DNA of 64,000 bases, from assembly GCA_011800155.1 (NCBI GenBank), contig CM022372.1, positions 806,001 to 870,000 of the forward strand. Direction: 5' to 3'. Source of the DNA: Flammulina velutipes. Lineage: Eukaryota; Basidiomycota; Agaricomycetes; Agaricales; Physalacriaceae. The notes below the pieces were generated by a model that saw nothing but the letters and a program-made list of their open reading frames with translations, did no database searches and was not told the DNA's origin. Position 1 is the stretch's first letter; each line of letters begins with the position of its first letter. The position numbers and the translations under genes are program-made. Positions 34,408 through 45,038 of this stretch are shown one piece after another.

Positions 34408-35355
34408 CTAGAGCAATAAGGTAGCAATGCCCACGAACGCCACGAGAAGTGCGGAGCTTGCGCCTACGGAAGTTGCTCCGTCCGTAGCACCGGCACCAGC
34501 TGCGCTGCCGGTGGCAGACGCGCCAGCTCCTCCAGCGCCCGCAGTGTTGCCAGCGGTGCCAGAAGCGGTTCCAGTGCCAGCAGTTCCGGTGCTGCCAGCT
34601 GTACCCGACGCGCTTCCACTCGCAGCACCACCCATAGCGGCAGCCTACAGATATTATCAACATCCCTCATCAAGGTGCCTGACAAAATCTGCTTACCTGG
34701 AAGTCCTCAAAGGTCCTTGCTGCAGTAGGGTTGACAGCGAAAACCATGCCAAGCTGGCAATGGCTGATCGTAACATATGAATCAGATATCAAAAAAGGAC
34801 CAAATGTATGATGCACTCACGGCCTGCAGTAGAACCAGAGAGGAGTGGACGCGTTGTTGACGGTCATGCTCCAGACGGGATGCTCGGTAGCATCTGCGGC
34901 CACGGGGACGAAGCCAGAGTCAATGCCAGCAGCGGGCGACGTCCTAACAACATTGGTCAGAAAGGGTATTTCCAAGAATACAGAAAGCATCTCACATCGC
35001 CTCGCAGGGGGTGGCAAAGGTGGACTGTGTCACAGTCTAGGAAGACCCGGTTTAAATTAGCTACGGGCTGTTGATAAGGGAACAGAATTTCGTACGTGGT
35101 TCTTGGGGAAGCTAAGAATATTTCAGAGAAAGTTGCGAGTGAACGGAGAGATACACATACAATTCAAACTCGACAATGTCGCCTTCAGCAGCGGTGATAC
35201 TGGATATGGTGAGATAATGCAGATAATTTTGAGAGCAGTACGCACGAAGGTGGGGTGAACGTTAAGCCTCCTTCACCAACCTTGACGTTGAAGGTCTCGG
35301 CAGAGACGAACGAGACAGAGGCAGCAGCAATAGCAAAAGCAGTAGAGAAACGCAT
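34408..35355 (-). CDS. Secreted GPI-type cupredoxin (plastocyanin-like)
   Basis: Extracellular blue-copper-like protein. The signal peptide is MRFSTAFAIAAASVSFVSA. The cupredoxin domain starts ETFNVKVGEGGLTFTPPS and contains all four type-1 copper ligands: His in FPKNHTVTQS, Cys in LWFYC, His in RPHCQL and Met in LGMVF (spacing Cys-x2-His-x4-Met). A Gly/Ala/Ser/Thr-rich tail (AGSTGTAGTGTASGTAG) leads to a hydrophobic end (SSALLVAFVGIATLLL), a classic GPI-attachment signal. Intron removal requires a 16-nt microexon at 35096-35111 that carries the first copper-ligand His. Such serine-rich cupredoxins are abundant in basidiomycetes; function in the cell wall is inferred. It is divergent from PPCDC with 275 bp between starts. 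Confidence 0.88.
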
Positions 35356-35630
35356 TGTTAAATGATAGTCGGGGGTGTTAGATCAAAGAGGGCGACGTAA
35401 GGTGAGCCTGTACGCATTTGTGAGCTGCATATAAAGCCACAAACGAAAAAAAGGACTTACACAGCTCTGAGAGAAACAAAAAGCGAATAGAGGAAAGGTG
35501 AGGGGAAGAGATAGAGTGAAAGGGTAGATCTTTCCACGCTAAAACTGCTCATCCTTATATGCTCCGCTTTGCCGGGATGCCGCTTAGGTAGACAGCGACA
35601 GGGCCAACAGGATCTACACCTTCCGTTCCG

Positions 35631-36433
35631 ATGTTTGTTGCTCAAGACCAGCGCGTCGAAGGACATTTACATGTCCTTCTCATCACTACAGGCAGTGTGG
35701 CGTCCGTAAAGGCGCCGCTAATCGTCAGAGAACTACTTCAGGTATGTTGGAACACATTACTCTTCATCTGCACCCTCAATCTATTCTTGCAAGTATGACA
35801 AAGTCGAAGTTCAGGTGGTATCCACCTTAGCATCGCTTGCATTCTTCACACCATCAGACATCGAAACTACAGTTTGGACAGACAAGGATGAGTGGCCTGT
35901 AACATCGTCTCTCTTGAAACAGTGATTCCACTGCTGACTGTCAGCAATAGGACAAGTTCAAAATCGGTGACCCTATCCTGCATATCGAGCTAAGGCGATG
36001 GTCGGACGTTGTCCTGGTAGCCCCGTGCTCCGCCAACACCCTCTCAAAGATAGCCCACGGTCTCTGCGACAACTTGGCGGTGAGCGCTGGCCCGACGCCA
36101 CACATCGTTGATGGTGATTGATCGAATCAGACCTCTCTCCTCCGGGCTCTAGCTCCAACTACGCCTACATACATCTTCCCCGCGATGAACACCTTGATGT
36201 ATGAGCACCCTCTCACAGCCGAACACCTCCGGATCGTGCAGAACGTGATTAAATATAACGTCGTCGGCCCCATTGGAAAAGAACTCGCTTGCGGCGATAT
36301 TGGCGAGGTCCTTCCTTCGTCGTGTTAACTATCGCTGACTTTCGTAGGGATGGGCGCCATGACTGAATGGCGCGATATCGTTAACTTGGTCGTCCTACAA
36401 TTCGGGCTTGCGAAGCGCGCCGCAGTTCATTAG
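35631..36433 (+). CDS. CAB3: Phosphopantothenoylcysteine decarboxylase (Hal3-type flavoprotein)
   Basis: FMN-dependent step of coenzyme A synthesis that decarboxylates 4'-phosphopantothenoylcysteine. There are five exons: 35631-35741, 35794-35898, 35951-36079, 36131-36302 and 36348-36433, giving 200 residues. The Rossmann start is HVLLITTGSVASVKAPLIVR. Active-site features are the His in GDPILHIELRRW, the PAMNTLMY clamp, and the Cys loop ACGDIGMGAM. The last intron (36303-36347) has a GC donor; no GT donor keeps the frame. Compact length and absence of an acidic tail argue for the plain enzyme rather than a Ppz1-inhibitor form. Yeast uses a Hal3/Vhs3/Cab3 trimer, so the gene symbol is by analogy. 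Confidence 0.88.
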
Positions 36434-37161
36434 TCAGCACACACGCAAGTATTATGTCTTAAACCAAAGAATTCAGTAAATCCTCAAGAGTCCTGCGATG
36501 ACCTCCCGCTGAAGCTTGAAGGCTTGCCAAACGAGGAACGGAATGCAAATGATTTTCCTAATGGCTAGCATCTTGACGATGACTTCAACGTCGGATAGTG
36601 CAGAACAATGATGATCTCGTATATAGGACGATGAATCACGAAGTCATCATTCATTCGACGTTTGCATATGGGTCCCAGGATGTTCATTGCTACCGTTCCA
36701 ACAGATTCGATCCACTTTTCGACGCAATTCCTGCGATGCCCTTGTGGTTCCTGAGGTCAATCAGCATCTACTCACTGTTGCCAGCAACCTCTTCGTCTTC
36801 CCCACTGTGAGTAACTCTCTTTATACGACTAAGTATATCTTCACTGTCTTCAGCAGGAGCAAACTTATTGTCCTATTCTTACCGCAACAACTATTACTAA
36901 TAAGCAATGCAACGTTTTTCAAGATATCGCAGCTCGGAGGCAGACCTGCAAACCTGTACTGCGTACACGGTCCTATACAGTTTCACTCTCACGAAGTTTG
37001 ATTTCCCAATGTTGGTTGTGGACACCAGGCTCTAACCCTGTCGTGACAGCCCCCCATAAGAACCACCTAGTACTAGGTCCACTGTTCTCCATTTAGACGG
37101 GCTAACTCTTGCAGACTTACTTAAGCACAGAAGCGTCTCTCCACCTCTCAGCCATACCACC
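36434..37161. other. Intergenic, promoter of first tandem P450
   Basis: About 730 bp without convincing coding sequence. Two overlapping plus-strand frames (36598-37001) are Ser/Phe-rich and read as chance. No clear TATA box was found. Confidence 0.55.
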
Positions 37162-39696
37162 ATGTCCATTAGTTTCATCCATCGCATTGGCCATGTTCTC
37201 CCCCCGGGACTGGCCTATCTACTGTTCAAGATCCTGCCTTTCTTGCTTCTCCTACCCGGTCTTGTCTGCTCCGTTCTCAAGTGCTATACTGCCATCTTCG
37301 ATATCACTGCCCCAGCTTGGGTATACGTTATAGCGACGATTGCTACCCATCCTCTTGCCATTGTTCTCAACCGAGCCTACACGACGTGGGTCCTCAGGCG
37401 TGACAGGCTATCGAAGGGTGCGCTGAAGTTGCCTGAGCTTGAGCTCTCAAGTATGGTAATCCTCAGAGAGATGACCAATACATTCTTCGTTGACTATCCC
37501 GGCGAAACCTTCTGGTCTTGGGCTCAGAGATACGGGAACACCTTCCTGCTCAATACGTATGGTGAGAGAACGGTAAGTCCTACCTTAGAATCGATGTGTT
37601 GCTATTCGGACCATTAACGCGCTATTACTGTCAGATATTCACGATAGAACCGGAGGATGTAAAGGTACGTGGGATGGCTTAAGCCTCTTTCGACTCAGCC
37701 TCAGAGGACTTGACGTTTTCGTTCAGACCATCTTGGTAACCCAGTTTCCCGAATTCGACAAAGGTCCTGTCCTGCATAGCATGGGACACGATCTCCTCGG
37801 TACGGGTGTGTTCAATGCCGATGGTAAGCTTCAATCCCCACGTTGCGTTGGCCTTCTCATTCTGAACCACGGCAGGTGACGTATGGAAGTGAGCCAAATC
37901 GACCACGTTGCGCGATTAGAACGTTTTCTGACTAGCGGAGGGTAGATTCCATCGTAGTATGACGCGACCGTTTTTCAGCAAGGACCGGATCAGCGATTTC
38001 GATAATTTCGAAAGACACGCAACCGCTTCAATCTCGTTGATCAAAGAGCGCTTGAACCGTGGATACCCAGTCGATTTCCAGGTACGAGGATGACTCCGAC
38101 TTGCCTGGTTGTACTGACTCTCCTTAGGACGTGGTTGCTCGGTTCACGCTCGACTCTGCCTCGGAATTTCTATTTGGAAAAGACGTCGAGTCTTTAGGTG
38201 CTGGCCTTCCATATCCGGAATCGTCTGGGGTGGCGAATGGCGCTCATTTCGACAACCATCCTTCGAACATGTTCGTGGACGCGTTCATGCTAGGCCAAAT
38301 TGCTACTGCCAAAAGGTCAAGATTTGGCGAGTTGTGGCCGCTGAGAGAATTCTTCAAAAATGAGGTGTCTCCTCATCGAAGGGTTGTCGACGCGTTTATT
38401 GAACCGTTGATAAACGAAGCACTCTCGAAAATGGAGACAGGGTCTCTTGAGAAGAACGAAGACGCCGGGAATTTACTCGTCAATCTGGTTACAGAGACTG
38501 CCAGTGATAGTAAGTCATTTTTGAAGATCTTTCCGTGGCTGACGGTGTTCCTCCTCTAGATAAGCGCGCTATCACTGACGAACTTATCAACATTCTCGTA
38601 GCTGGAAGGGACACGGTGCGCGATAATTGTCTCTCCTCGCACCTGCTCATTGGTTGTACTTTAGACGGCATCGTTGCTGACCTTCGCAGTCTATTCCCTT
38701 GATAGACATCCTGATATTATGCGGAAGCTACGTGAAGAGATTCTGAACACGGTTGGCCAAAGTGTTCCCACGTACGACGATTTCAGGTCCATGAAGTATT
38801 TGAGAGCGGTTCTCAATGGTTAGTATCTACATACAATCATTGGTTTTCTCCCTGGGCTTACGCTAATTTTTCGTAGAAACTCTTCGACTGTATCCTGCAG
38901 TGTGAGTCGCCCTCTCTCTATTTAGCATGCGCCCAGTTGAACGGCCGCAGTCCCTTTGATCTTAGGTGAGATGACCTAACATGGGAGAGTCTGTTCGAGT
39001 CCGACTGACCTATGCATATCATACTAGGTGGTCAAACGTATCTACCACATTTCCTCGAAAAGGTGGAGAACCTTACCACGTCCCAGCTTACACAAGGTAC
39101 AAACACTACTTGTTGAAGATACCGCCTATTGACTAGATAACATTCCGAAGAATTCTATATTCGGTCTTCTGGATGCATCGACGCCAGGATCTGTGGGGCC
39201 CAACCGGTACTTGGAGGAAAATCCATTTCGTACTGAGTACAACTAATACCTCGACAGCTCTGAAATTTGACCCCGATCGATTCATCGACGAGCGAACCCA
39301 GTACCTAACAAGCAACCCCTTCATCTTTCTGCCCTTCAACGCAGGTCCTCGTATCTGCCTCGGCCAGCAGGTCGGTCATCTCTCGGTCTTTGTAATATTG
39401 CACTCAGATCTCAAGTCTAGTTCGCATACAACGAAGCATCTTACTTCCTCGTGAGGCTGCTTCAGAGCTTCTCATCGATAAGCGTGGTAGACGAGATCCA
39501 GCTGCGTCCCCCGCCCGAATATGCCACAAGCGACGTCCCAGGATCAACTAAGCCAATCGACACTATTGTGCTCGGAGTTCATCTTACGATGTATGCAAAG
39601 GTCAGTCGCACATTCGTTCTATGGCAATCGTCTGAATATGGTTGGTAGGGCGGCCTTTGGGTCACCATGAAAGAGGAAAGGCCACAGTCAGGTTAA
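37162..39696 (+). CDS. CYP63-like cytochrome P450, tandem copy A
   Basis: Membrane-bound heme-thiolate monooxygenase. It has about 14 exons, with a hydrophobic double anchor at the N-terminus ([20 protein letters not shown], then [16 protein letters not shown]). The 13-nt exon 37876-37888 joins GDVWK to [14 protein letters not shown]. The I-helix is intact (LVAGRDT then TASLLTF). Further motifs are the K-helix ETLRLYPAV, the PERF region [10 protein letters not shown], and the heme loop [15 protein letters not shown]. The splice just before [11 protein letters not shown] uses acceptor CCGAAG. The stop follows [18 protein letters not shown]63 enzymes of Phanerochaete oxidise alkanes and aromatics; substrate here is unknown. 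The gene is closely matched by copy B, 400 bp downstream. Confidence 0.88.
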
Positions 39697-40094
39697 GCGA
39701 CGGTGACTACAATGGGCTTCAAATAGATGCCGAAATAACGTTGAACGTATGAGTAAAAAGGCAGTGTACAATTAATATCATCCAGAATAGACCTGCCCAC
39801 AGCACAGTTCAGCGTACACAAAATTTGTAACAAATAATAATAGCCATGAAATCATTCGACCGCTGTTTGCCGGCTTGAACCACTCACAAACAGACGACCA
39901 TGTTGTTAGTACGTCTTGCGTACACTATTAATTCAGGCTATCGGACTCGGATGCTCGGTCACTTGCCTTGAAATAATGCATGACGATCTATCGCTGACCT
40001 CCGACTTGGCGGCTCCCAGCCGGATGTCAACCCTCCATTGAAAAGAAGCTTCTTATAAAGGGGCACAAGGTCGTCGACTTCTTCATCGACACCA
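39697..40094 (+). promoter_or_regulatory. Promoter of tandem P450 copy B, with TATA box at 40054-40060
   Basis: About 400 bp between the two P450 copies. TATAAAG at 40054-40060 lies 35 nt before the ATG at 40095. No comparable element was seen before copy A, so the duplicates may be driven differently. No coding sequence seen. Confidence 0.5.
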
Positions 40095-42604
40095 ATGTCT
40101 GCCCTCAGTCGCGTCCGACGCTTCCTCCCACCGGGACCAGCATACCTAGTTTCCAACGTTCTCCCCTTCTTGCTTTTCCTACCTGGCGTTGTCTGTTCTC
40201 TCCTGAAGGGTTACGCGACGTTCTGGGACGTTCAAGTACCTACTTGGGTGTATGTCGCAGCGACGATTGCTGTTCATCCTGTTTTCGCCGTCTTCAAACG
40301 AGTTCACGAGTCGTTGGCGATAAGGCGGGATAGGATATCCCAGGGCGCGGTTAATCTGCCTAACGTCGAGCTCCCAAGTAGAGAAATCTTGAGAAAGATA
40401 TCTCAGTCGTTCTCGAGTGGTTATCCTGGCGAAGTATTCTTGCCGTGGACTCAGAAATATGGGAACTCGTTCATGTTCACCATCTTCGGCGAAAGAAGGG
40501 CGAGTGGTGCCATCATTGCTCTTATTTGTGGTGGCTCATAACCCCAATCTTACTAGATATTTACGATGGAACCGGAAGATGTCAAGGTACGCCACACTGC
40601 GCATTTTGAGTTCATAGCCTGACATTTTGGCAGACAGTTCTAGCGACAAAGTTCCCCGATTTCTACAAAGGACCGCTTCTCCTGGATATGTGGACAGATC
40701 TTCTCGGTACGGGTGTCTTCAATGCCGATGGTGGGTCACAGTCTCCACATCACGCTGCCCAGAAAGACTAACTGTTGTGGCAGGTGATATTTGGAAGTGA
40801 GGCAGCAGTCCATCCGTAGTATAGTTAACTTCATTACTAACCAGCCGTTATACAGATTCCACCGTGGCATGACTCGGCCTTTCTTCAACAAAGACCGAAT
40901 CAGTGACTTTGATAACTTCGAGAGACATTCGATCTCTTCAATCTCGTTGATCAAAGAACGGTTGAGGTCTGGGTATCCAGTGGAATTTCAGGTGTGCACT
41001 TATACTACCTACTTGTCGTCCGCATGACCAACCTTCATCAGGACGTGGTATCCCGTTTCACGCTTGACTCCGCGACAGAGTTTCTGTTTGGCAAAGATGT
41101 CGAGTCCCTCTCTGCAGGCCTTCCCTACCCAAAGTCCTCTGGAGTCGCGAATGGCGCATACTACGACAACCACCCGTCTAACGTCTTCGTCAATGCATTC
41201 TTAGCAGGCCAGGTGGCTATTGCCGAAAGGTCGAGGTTCGGCAAGTTATGGCCATTGAGAGAGTTTTGGAAGGACAAGGTCTCGCCGCATCGTAAGGTTG
41301 TCGATGGGTTTGTGGAACCTTTGATGCAGGAGGCGCTCTCGAAGAAGTCTAAGGGATATCGCGTAGGGGACAAGGACGAGGAGCCTAACTTGTTAACCAC
41401 CTTGGTTTCGGAGACTGACGGTGAGCGATTCCGAGTACCAGAGACATTGCGCAGCTACTCACCATATTCACACAGATGTCCTTGCCATAAAGGATGAACT
41501 TATCAACATCCTTGTCGCTGGAAGGGACACTGTAAGCGGACACATTTATCAATGTTTCGCTATTGACACAGTATTAGACGGCTTCCTTACTGACGTTTGC
41601 GGTCTACGCGCTTACTAGGCATCCGGAGGTCATGCGTACTTTGAGAGAAGAGATTGCAAATACCCTCGGTCAAAGACCGCCAACGTACGACGATATCCGA
41701 GGCATGAAATACCTAAAGGCTGTACTCAATGGTGCGTCGAAGTACACATAGGCATGACGAATCCTAACCTCTCTTCTGTAGAGACACTCCGATTGTACCC
41801 TGCTGTGTAAGTACTCTTTCGGGCGCGTTGACCCACCTAACCTAATACCATCTGCAGGCCCTTTGATTCTAGGTGAGAGACAAACTTCTATCATTGCTAC
41901 TATTTCATTGTTACTCACACGTAATGAAGAACGGCCAGCAAGTCTACCACGCTTCCTCGAAAAGGCGGGGAATCTTACCATGTACCCGTGGGCACAAGGT
42001 GTGGCATGCCCACTTTGACTACTTCAAGTCACTGACAGATGGGAAGGCTTATGTACTCTGTTTTCTGGATGCACCGACGCCGGGATTTGTGGGGTCCTAC
42101 CGGTAAACTCACCCCCTGCGTTGTATGTGGCAACATCTAACGACTTGACAGCCTTGGAATTCGATCCCGACAGGTTCATAGATGAGAGGGTGAAGTTTAT
42201 CACCAAAAACCCGTTCATCTTCTTGCCCTTCAATGCAGGACCTCGTATTTGTCTTGGTCAACAGGTTCGTCTGCTCATTGCACATAGCTGATTCTTCTTC
42301 TTACCATCCCATTTTAGTTCGCTTACAACGAAGCATCGTACTTCCTCGTCCGCCTGCTGCAGAATTTCTCGTCCATCAACATTGCAGATGAGATTCAGAC
42401 GCGTTCTCCGCCTGAGTGGGCTTCAGACGCTACTCCTGGGTCGACGAAGTCAATGGACACCATTAGGTTCGGTATTCATCTGACGATGTATGCCAAGGTT
42501 TTTCGTGTCCTTTTATCTATCCAGGCTTGCCATCTGACAATATCTGACAGGATGGCCTTTGGGTCAATATGAAGGAAGACATAGCGACGAATGAGAATGA
42601 ATGA
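40095..42604 (+). CDS. CYP63-like cytochrome P450, tandem copy B
   Basis: Paralogue of the upstream gene, with the same exon pattern throughout. The anchor is [20 protein letters not shown]. Its 13-nt microexon lies at 40784-40796 (GDIWK joined to [14 protein letters not shown]). The I-helix is intact (LVAGRDT then [12 protein letters not shown]). The K-helix ETLRLYPAV, the PERF region [10 protein letters not shown] and the heme loop [15 protein letters not shown] are complete. The acceptor before [17 protein letters not shown] is GGGAAG. The stop follows [17 protein letters not shown] at 42604. In a 70-residue central block starting SSGVANGA roughly three quarters of residues match copy A by eye, which indicates a fairly old tandem duplication under selection. 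Confidence 0.88.
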
Positions 42605-42766
42605 AGGGTATATTCACCATTGTACTTAACCTACCATGCAAGAACAAGGATACTTTTGATACCGTTTTATTCCCGCCGTCAGCTAGTGATTGTGTAGATG
42701 TTCCGTCCAAAAGATTGCTAAAACATGAGTCGATAATGCGTAAATCCTATCCGTGTACTAAACCTC

Positions 42767-43714
42767 CTAAGCCTCCAATATCCCCGTGTTCTTCCAGCGT
42801 TCCCATAACGCGCCAACGCCTACCGGAGCATTCTGATCACCATTGATATCCTTGACGTCGAGGATCTCGTACTTCCATCCAAACGCGAGGAAGTGGGCGA
42901 ACAATGAATTGAAATGAGGCTCGGATCGTAGATGGAGTACGTCGGAGTAGTGGGCGTGATAGATGTGGGCGAAGACGCGGAGAAGCTGGCGGTATATGTG
43001 CTTGACAGTCGCCGGGAAACTGGCATGGAATTGCTGGCCTGGATATACTAAGTTAGTATTACAGGGAAGGTAAGTAATAACTGACCAGTTTTGGAGGGAA
43101 ACACGTTTTCGTCGTCGATGAGCGTCTGTATGGACGACATAACGGAGTCGATGTAAATGGGCGCGGAGAGGCTGACTTGCTTGCGTTCCTGATTGGTCCA
43201 TAGGTAGTTTAAGCTTGGGGACGCGTGGGGTTAGATGAGAATACACGTGCGGAACGGAGATCGTACTTGTTGCCCGCAGACATCGTCGGGCATGTCTGAT
43301 TCGTGCATCGCTCAGAGACGACTCCATGAAACTCGTTGAGATGCGTATAAAAGTCGTAGACTGGCAAGTGTCACCATGGATCGTTGTCAAGCGGACGGTA
43401 GCACGTACTGTTCACAGCGACCCACTCCATGATATCGACATACTTTGGTAGCATCACGATGGTCTTGAAATTCCCCTTGACGAGCGCCGAATCCGCGAAT
43501 GGGCTGCACAGGTAAAGAGGTCGTTGACCACCGTCGTCCGTCGGAGAGGCATCACCACGATGTTGCGAATTGCTGCGCGACAGAGTGCCTGAAGAATTGG
43601 GCGTCGGTGAGCGCTTCGAGCGACTCGGCGTTCTGTTCTTATTGCCACTGCATGCTGACTGAGTACCCAATATTGTTGGCAGAAAATACAGAGCAATTAC
43701 CCAAAGAACGACAT
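42767..43714 (-). CDS. MOB2: Mob2-type NDR-kinase activator, copy 1
   Basis: Mob proteins bind and activate NDR/LATS kinases; Mob2 partners Cbk1/Orb6 in polarised growth. The first exon is MSFFG; the intron acceptor ATGCAG joins it to GNKNRTPSRSKRSPTPNSSG, a disordered basic N-terminus. The Mob fold follows: LYLCSPFADSALVKGNFKTI, then MLPKYVDIMEWVAVN. The zinc ligands are CTNQTCPTMSAG and the two His of LLRVFAHIYHAHY. The final part is SEPHFNSLFAHFLAFG and ends GVGALWERWKNTGILEA. The ALVKG-FKTIV-LPKYVD pattern matches Mob2 rather than Mob1 or Mob3. The start is 58 bp from that of Eaf7. A second gene of equal structure lies at 57081. Confidence 0.9.
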
Positions 43715-43772
43715 ATTGTCGTGGCGGTAGGAACGAGGAAGATGTTTGGCCTTGTCTCTTACCACCACCACC
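43715..43772. promoter_or_regulatory. 58-bp bidirectional promoter (Mob2-1 / Eaf7)
   Basis: The entire gap between two divergent start codons. It contains a run of CCACCACCACC directly before the Eaf7 ATG and no TATA box. Confidence 0.5.
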
Positions 43773-44606
43773 ATGGATACCTCGGACAACGACGAGCCCT
43801 TTCTTGACACGGTCGAAGGCGAAGTCCACCTCTTCCACGCCATAGCACGGGCCCGGCCCATAGGAATAAACGCCCACTTCCATCTGCTGCACATCTGGCT
43901 GGCAATCCAGAAGGAAACTCAACAACATATAACAATTGATGATCTATGGACCAAGCTGCGTTCATTATACGACATTGACGCCCTCAATGCTATTGTGAGT
44001 TGCCCTGTCAAACACACCCAGCGTAGCTTAGCTTCACCAGGACCTAGAGTCAACCAATGACTCGCCGTCTGCCTCCTCTGCACCTACCCCTTCCTCGTCC
44101 CAGAATCTAGATAATCATCCTTTCTTCAAGGACGAATACTCGCTATCTCTCCTTCCATACGACGACTATATCGAAAACCAGATATCGACGCGACGTTTGC
44201 GCGCCACACCCTCCGTCGCGTCGCCCTCCCCATCTCCTGCCCCAGCCAAACGCGCAAAGACTAAGGGAAAGGGAAAGAAGACCAAGCAACTCAAAGATGC
44301 TGGACTAGTAGCTGGAGATAGTGACAGCAGCGCGTTGACGCAGGAGAGTGGCGAAGAGGCCGCGCCCACTCCGAAAGAAAGCGTGTTTACCGGCACAGAC
44401 GCAGGGACGGAGATAGAGGAAGAAGATATTGAGATACCAGACGCGTCGCCAGGTCAGTTCTATTTACTTAGGCCTTCTTTTGCTCAAGTATTGCATCCTT
44501 AGCTCCCTCCAAAAAGGCACGTACAGCCAAGGCGACGGCGGCGAAGAAGACGACGGCAGCAAAGACACGAGCAGCCACCGCTGCCAAGAAGAAGAAACGA
44601 AAGTAG
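43773..44606 (+). CDS. EAF7: NuA4 histone acetyltransferase subunit Eaf7 / MRGBP
   Basis: Chromatin protein of the NuA4 acetyltransferase complex, which binds MRG15/Eaf3. There are three exons: 43773-43994, 44041-44452 and 44503-44606, giving 245 residues. The conserved CT20/Eaf7 domain is at the N-terminus: EVHLFHAIARARPIGINAHF, then LWTKLRSLYDIDALN. It is followed, after an intron, by FFKDEYSLSLLPYDDYI. The rest is disordered, with acidic blocks (EEEDIEIPD) and a Lys/Ala/Thr-rich nuclear tail (AAKKTTAAKTRAATAAKKK). Domain and layout are the same as in yeast Eaf7. The start lies in a good context (CCACCATGG). Confidence 0.9.
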
Positions 44607-45038
44607 ATAATGGTTGCATTATGCTAGTTGTGCGTACATTCCCTGCACCTTGATCAACAATGCTAATCCTATTCAAGTTCTTCAATGGTCCCTTCGTTGT
44701 GATCGGATTTTGAGTCCTCTATAAAACTATAGGTATTTTCGTCGGTTCCGACTGAATCTATCTCCGCCGACGCGAGTCGCGGCGCCTTCAAGATCCCCAC
44801 CGCGATGAGTAACATACGCGACGCCACATTTCCAAGCGTCTCATCCACACCTCGTTGATGCCGGATTTCTACTACTCTGAGTTCTTAATTTGTGATTAAC
44901 TCTGCTCACTTGTTCCCTATTTTGGGGAACTAATTCAAGCGCGCCACAATTGCTCATACTGTTACGATAATCTTTTTTAAATTGGCATTACGGGCTTGTG
45001 CATGGTGTTACAATACAATACAATACTCTTTTCCCGAT
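44607..45038. other. Intergenic, convergent 3' ends
   Basis: Between the stops of Eaf7 and the esterase. AT-rich, containing a short direct AATAC repeat near 45010 that may belong to polyadenylation signals. No gene seen. Confidence 0.5.

Noticed and set aside
34427..34780. 117-codon Pro/Ala/Val-rich plus-strand frame
   Set aside because: Antisense of the Gly/Ala/Ser-rich tail of the cupredoxin gene, whose signal peptide and copper ligands are clear.
38940..39180. Possible frameshift in P450 copy A between the K-helix and WMHRR
   Set aside because: With acceptor CCGAAG instead of the nearer CTAG the frame is restored, and copy B has the same arrangement with GGGAAG.
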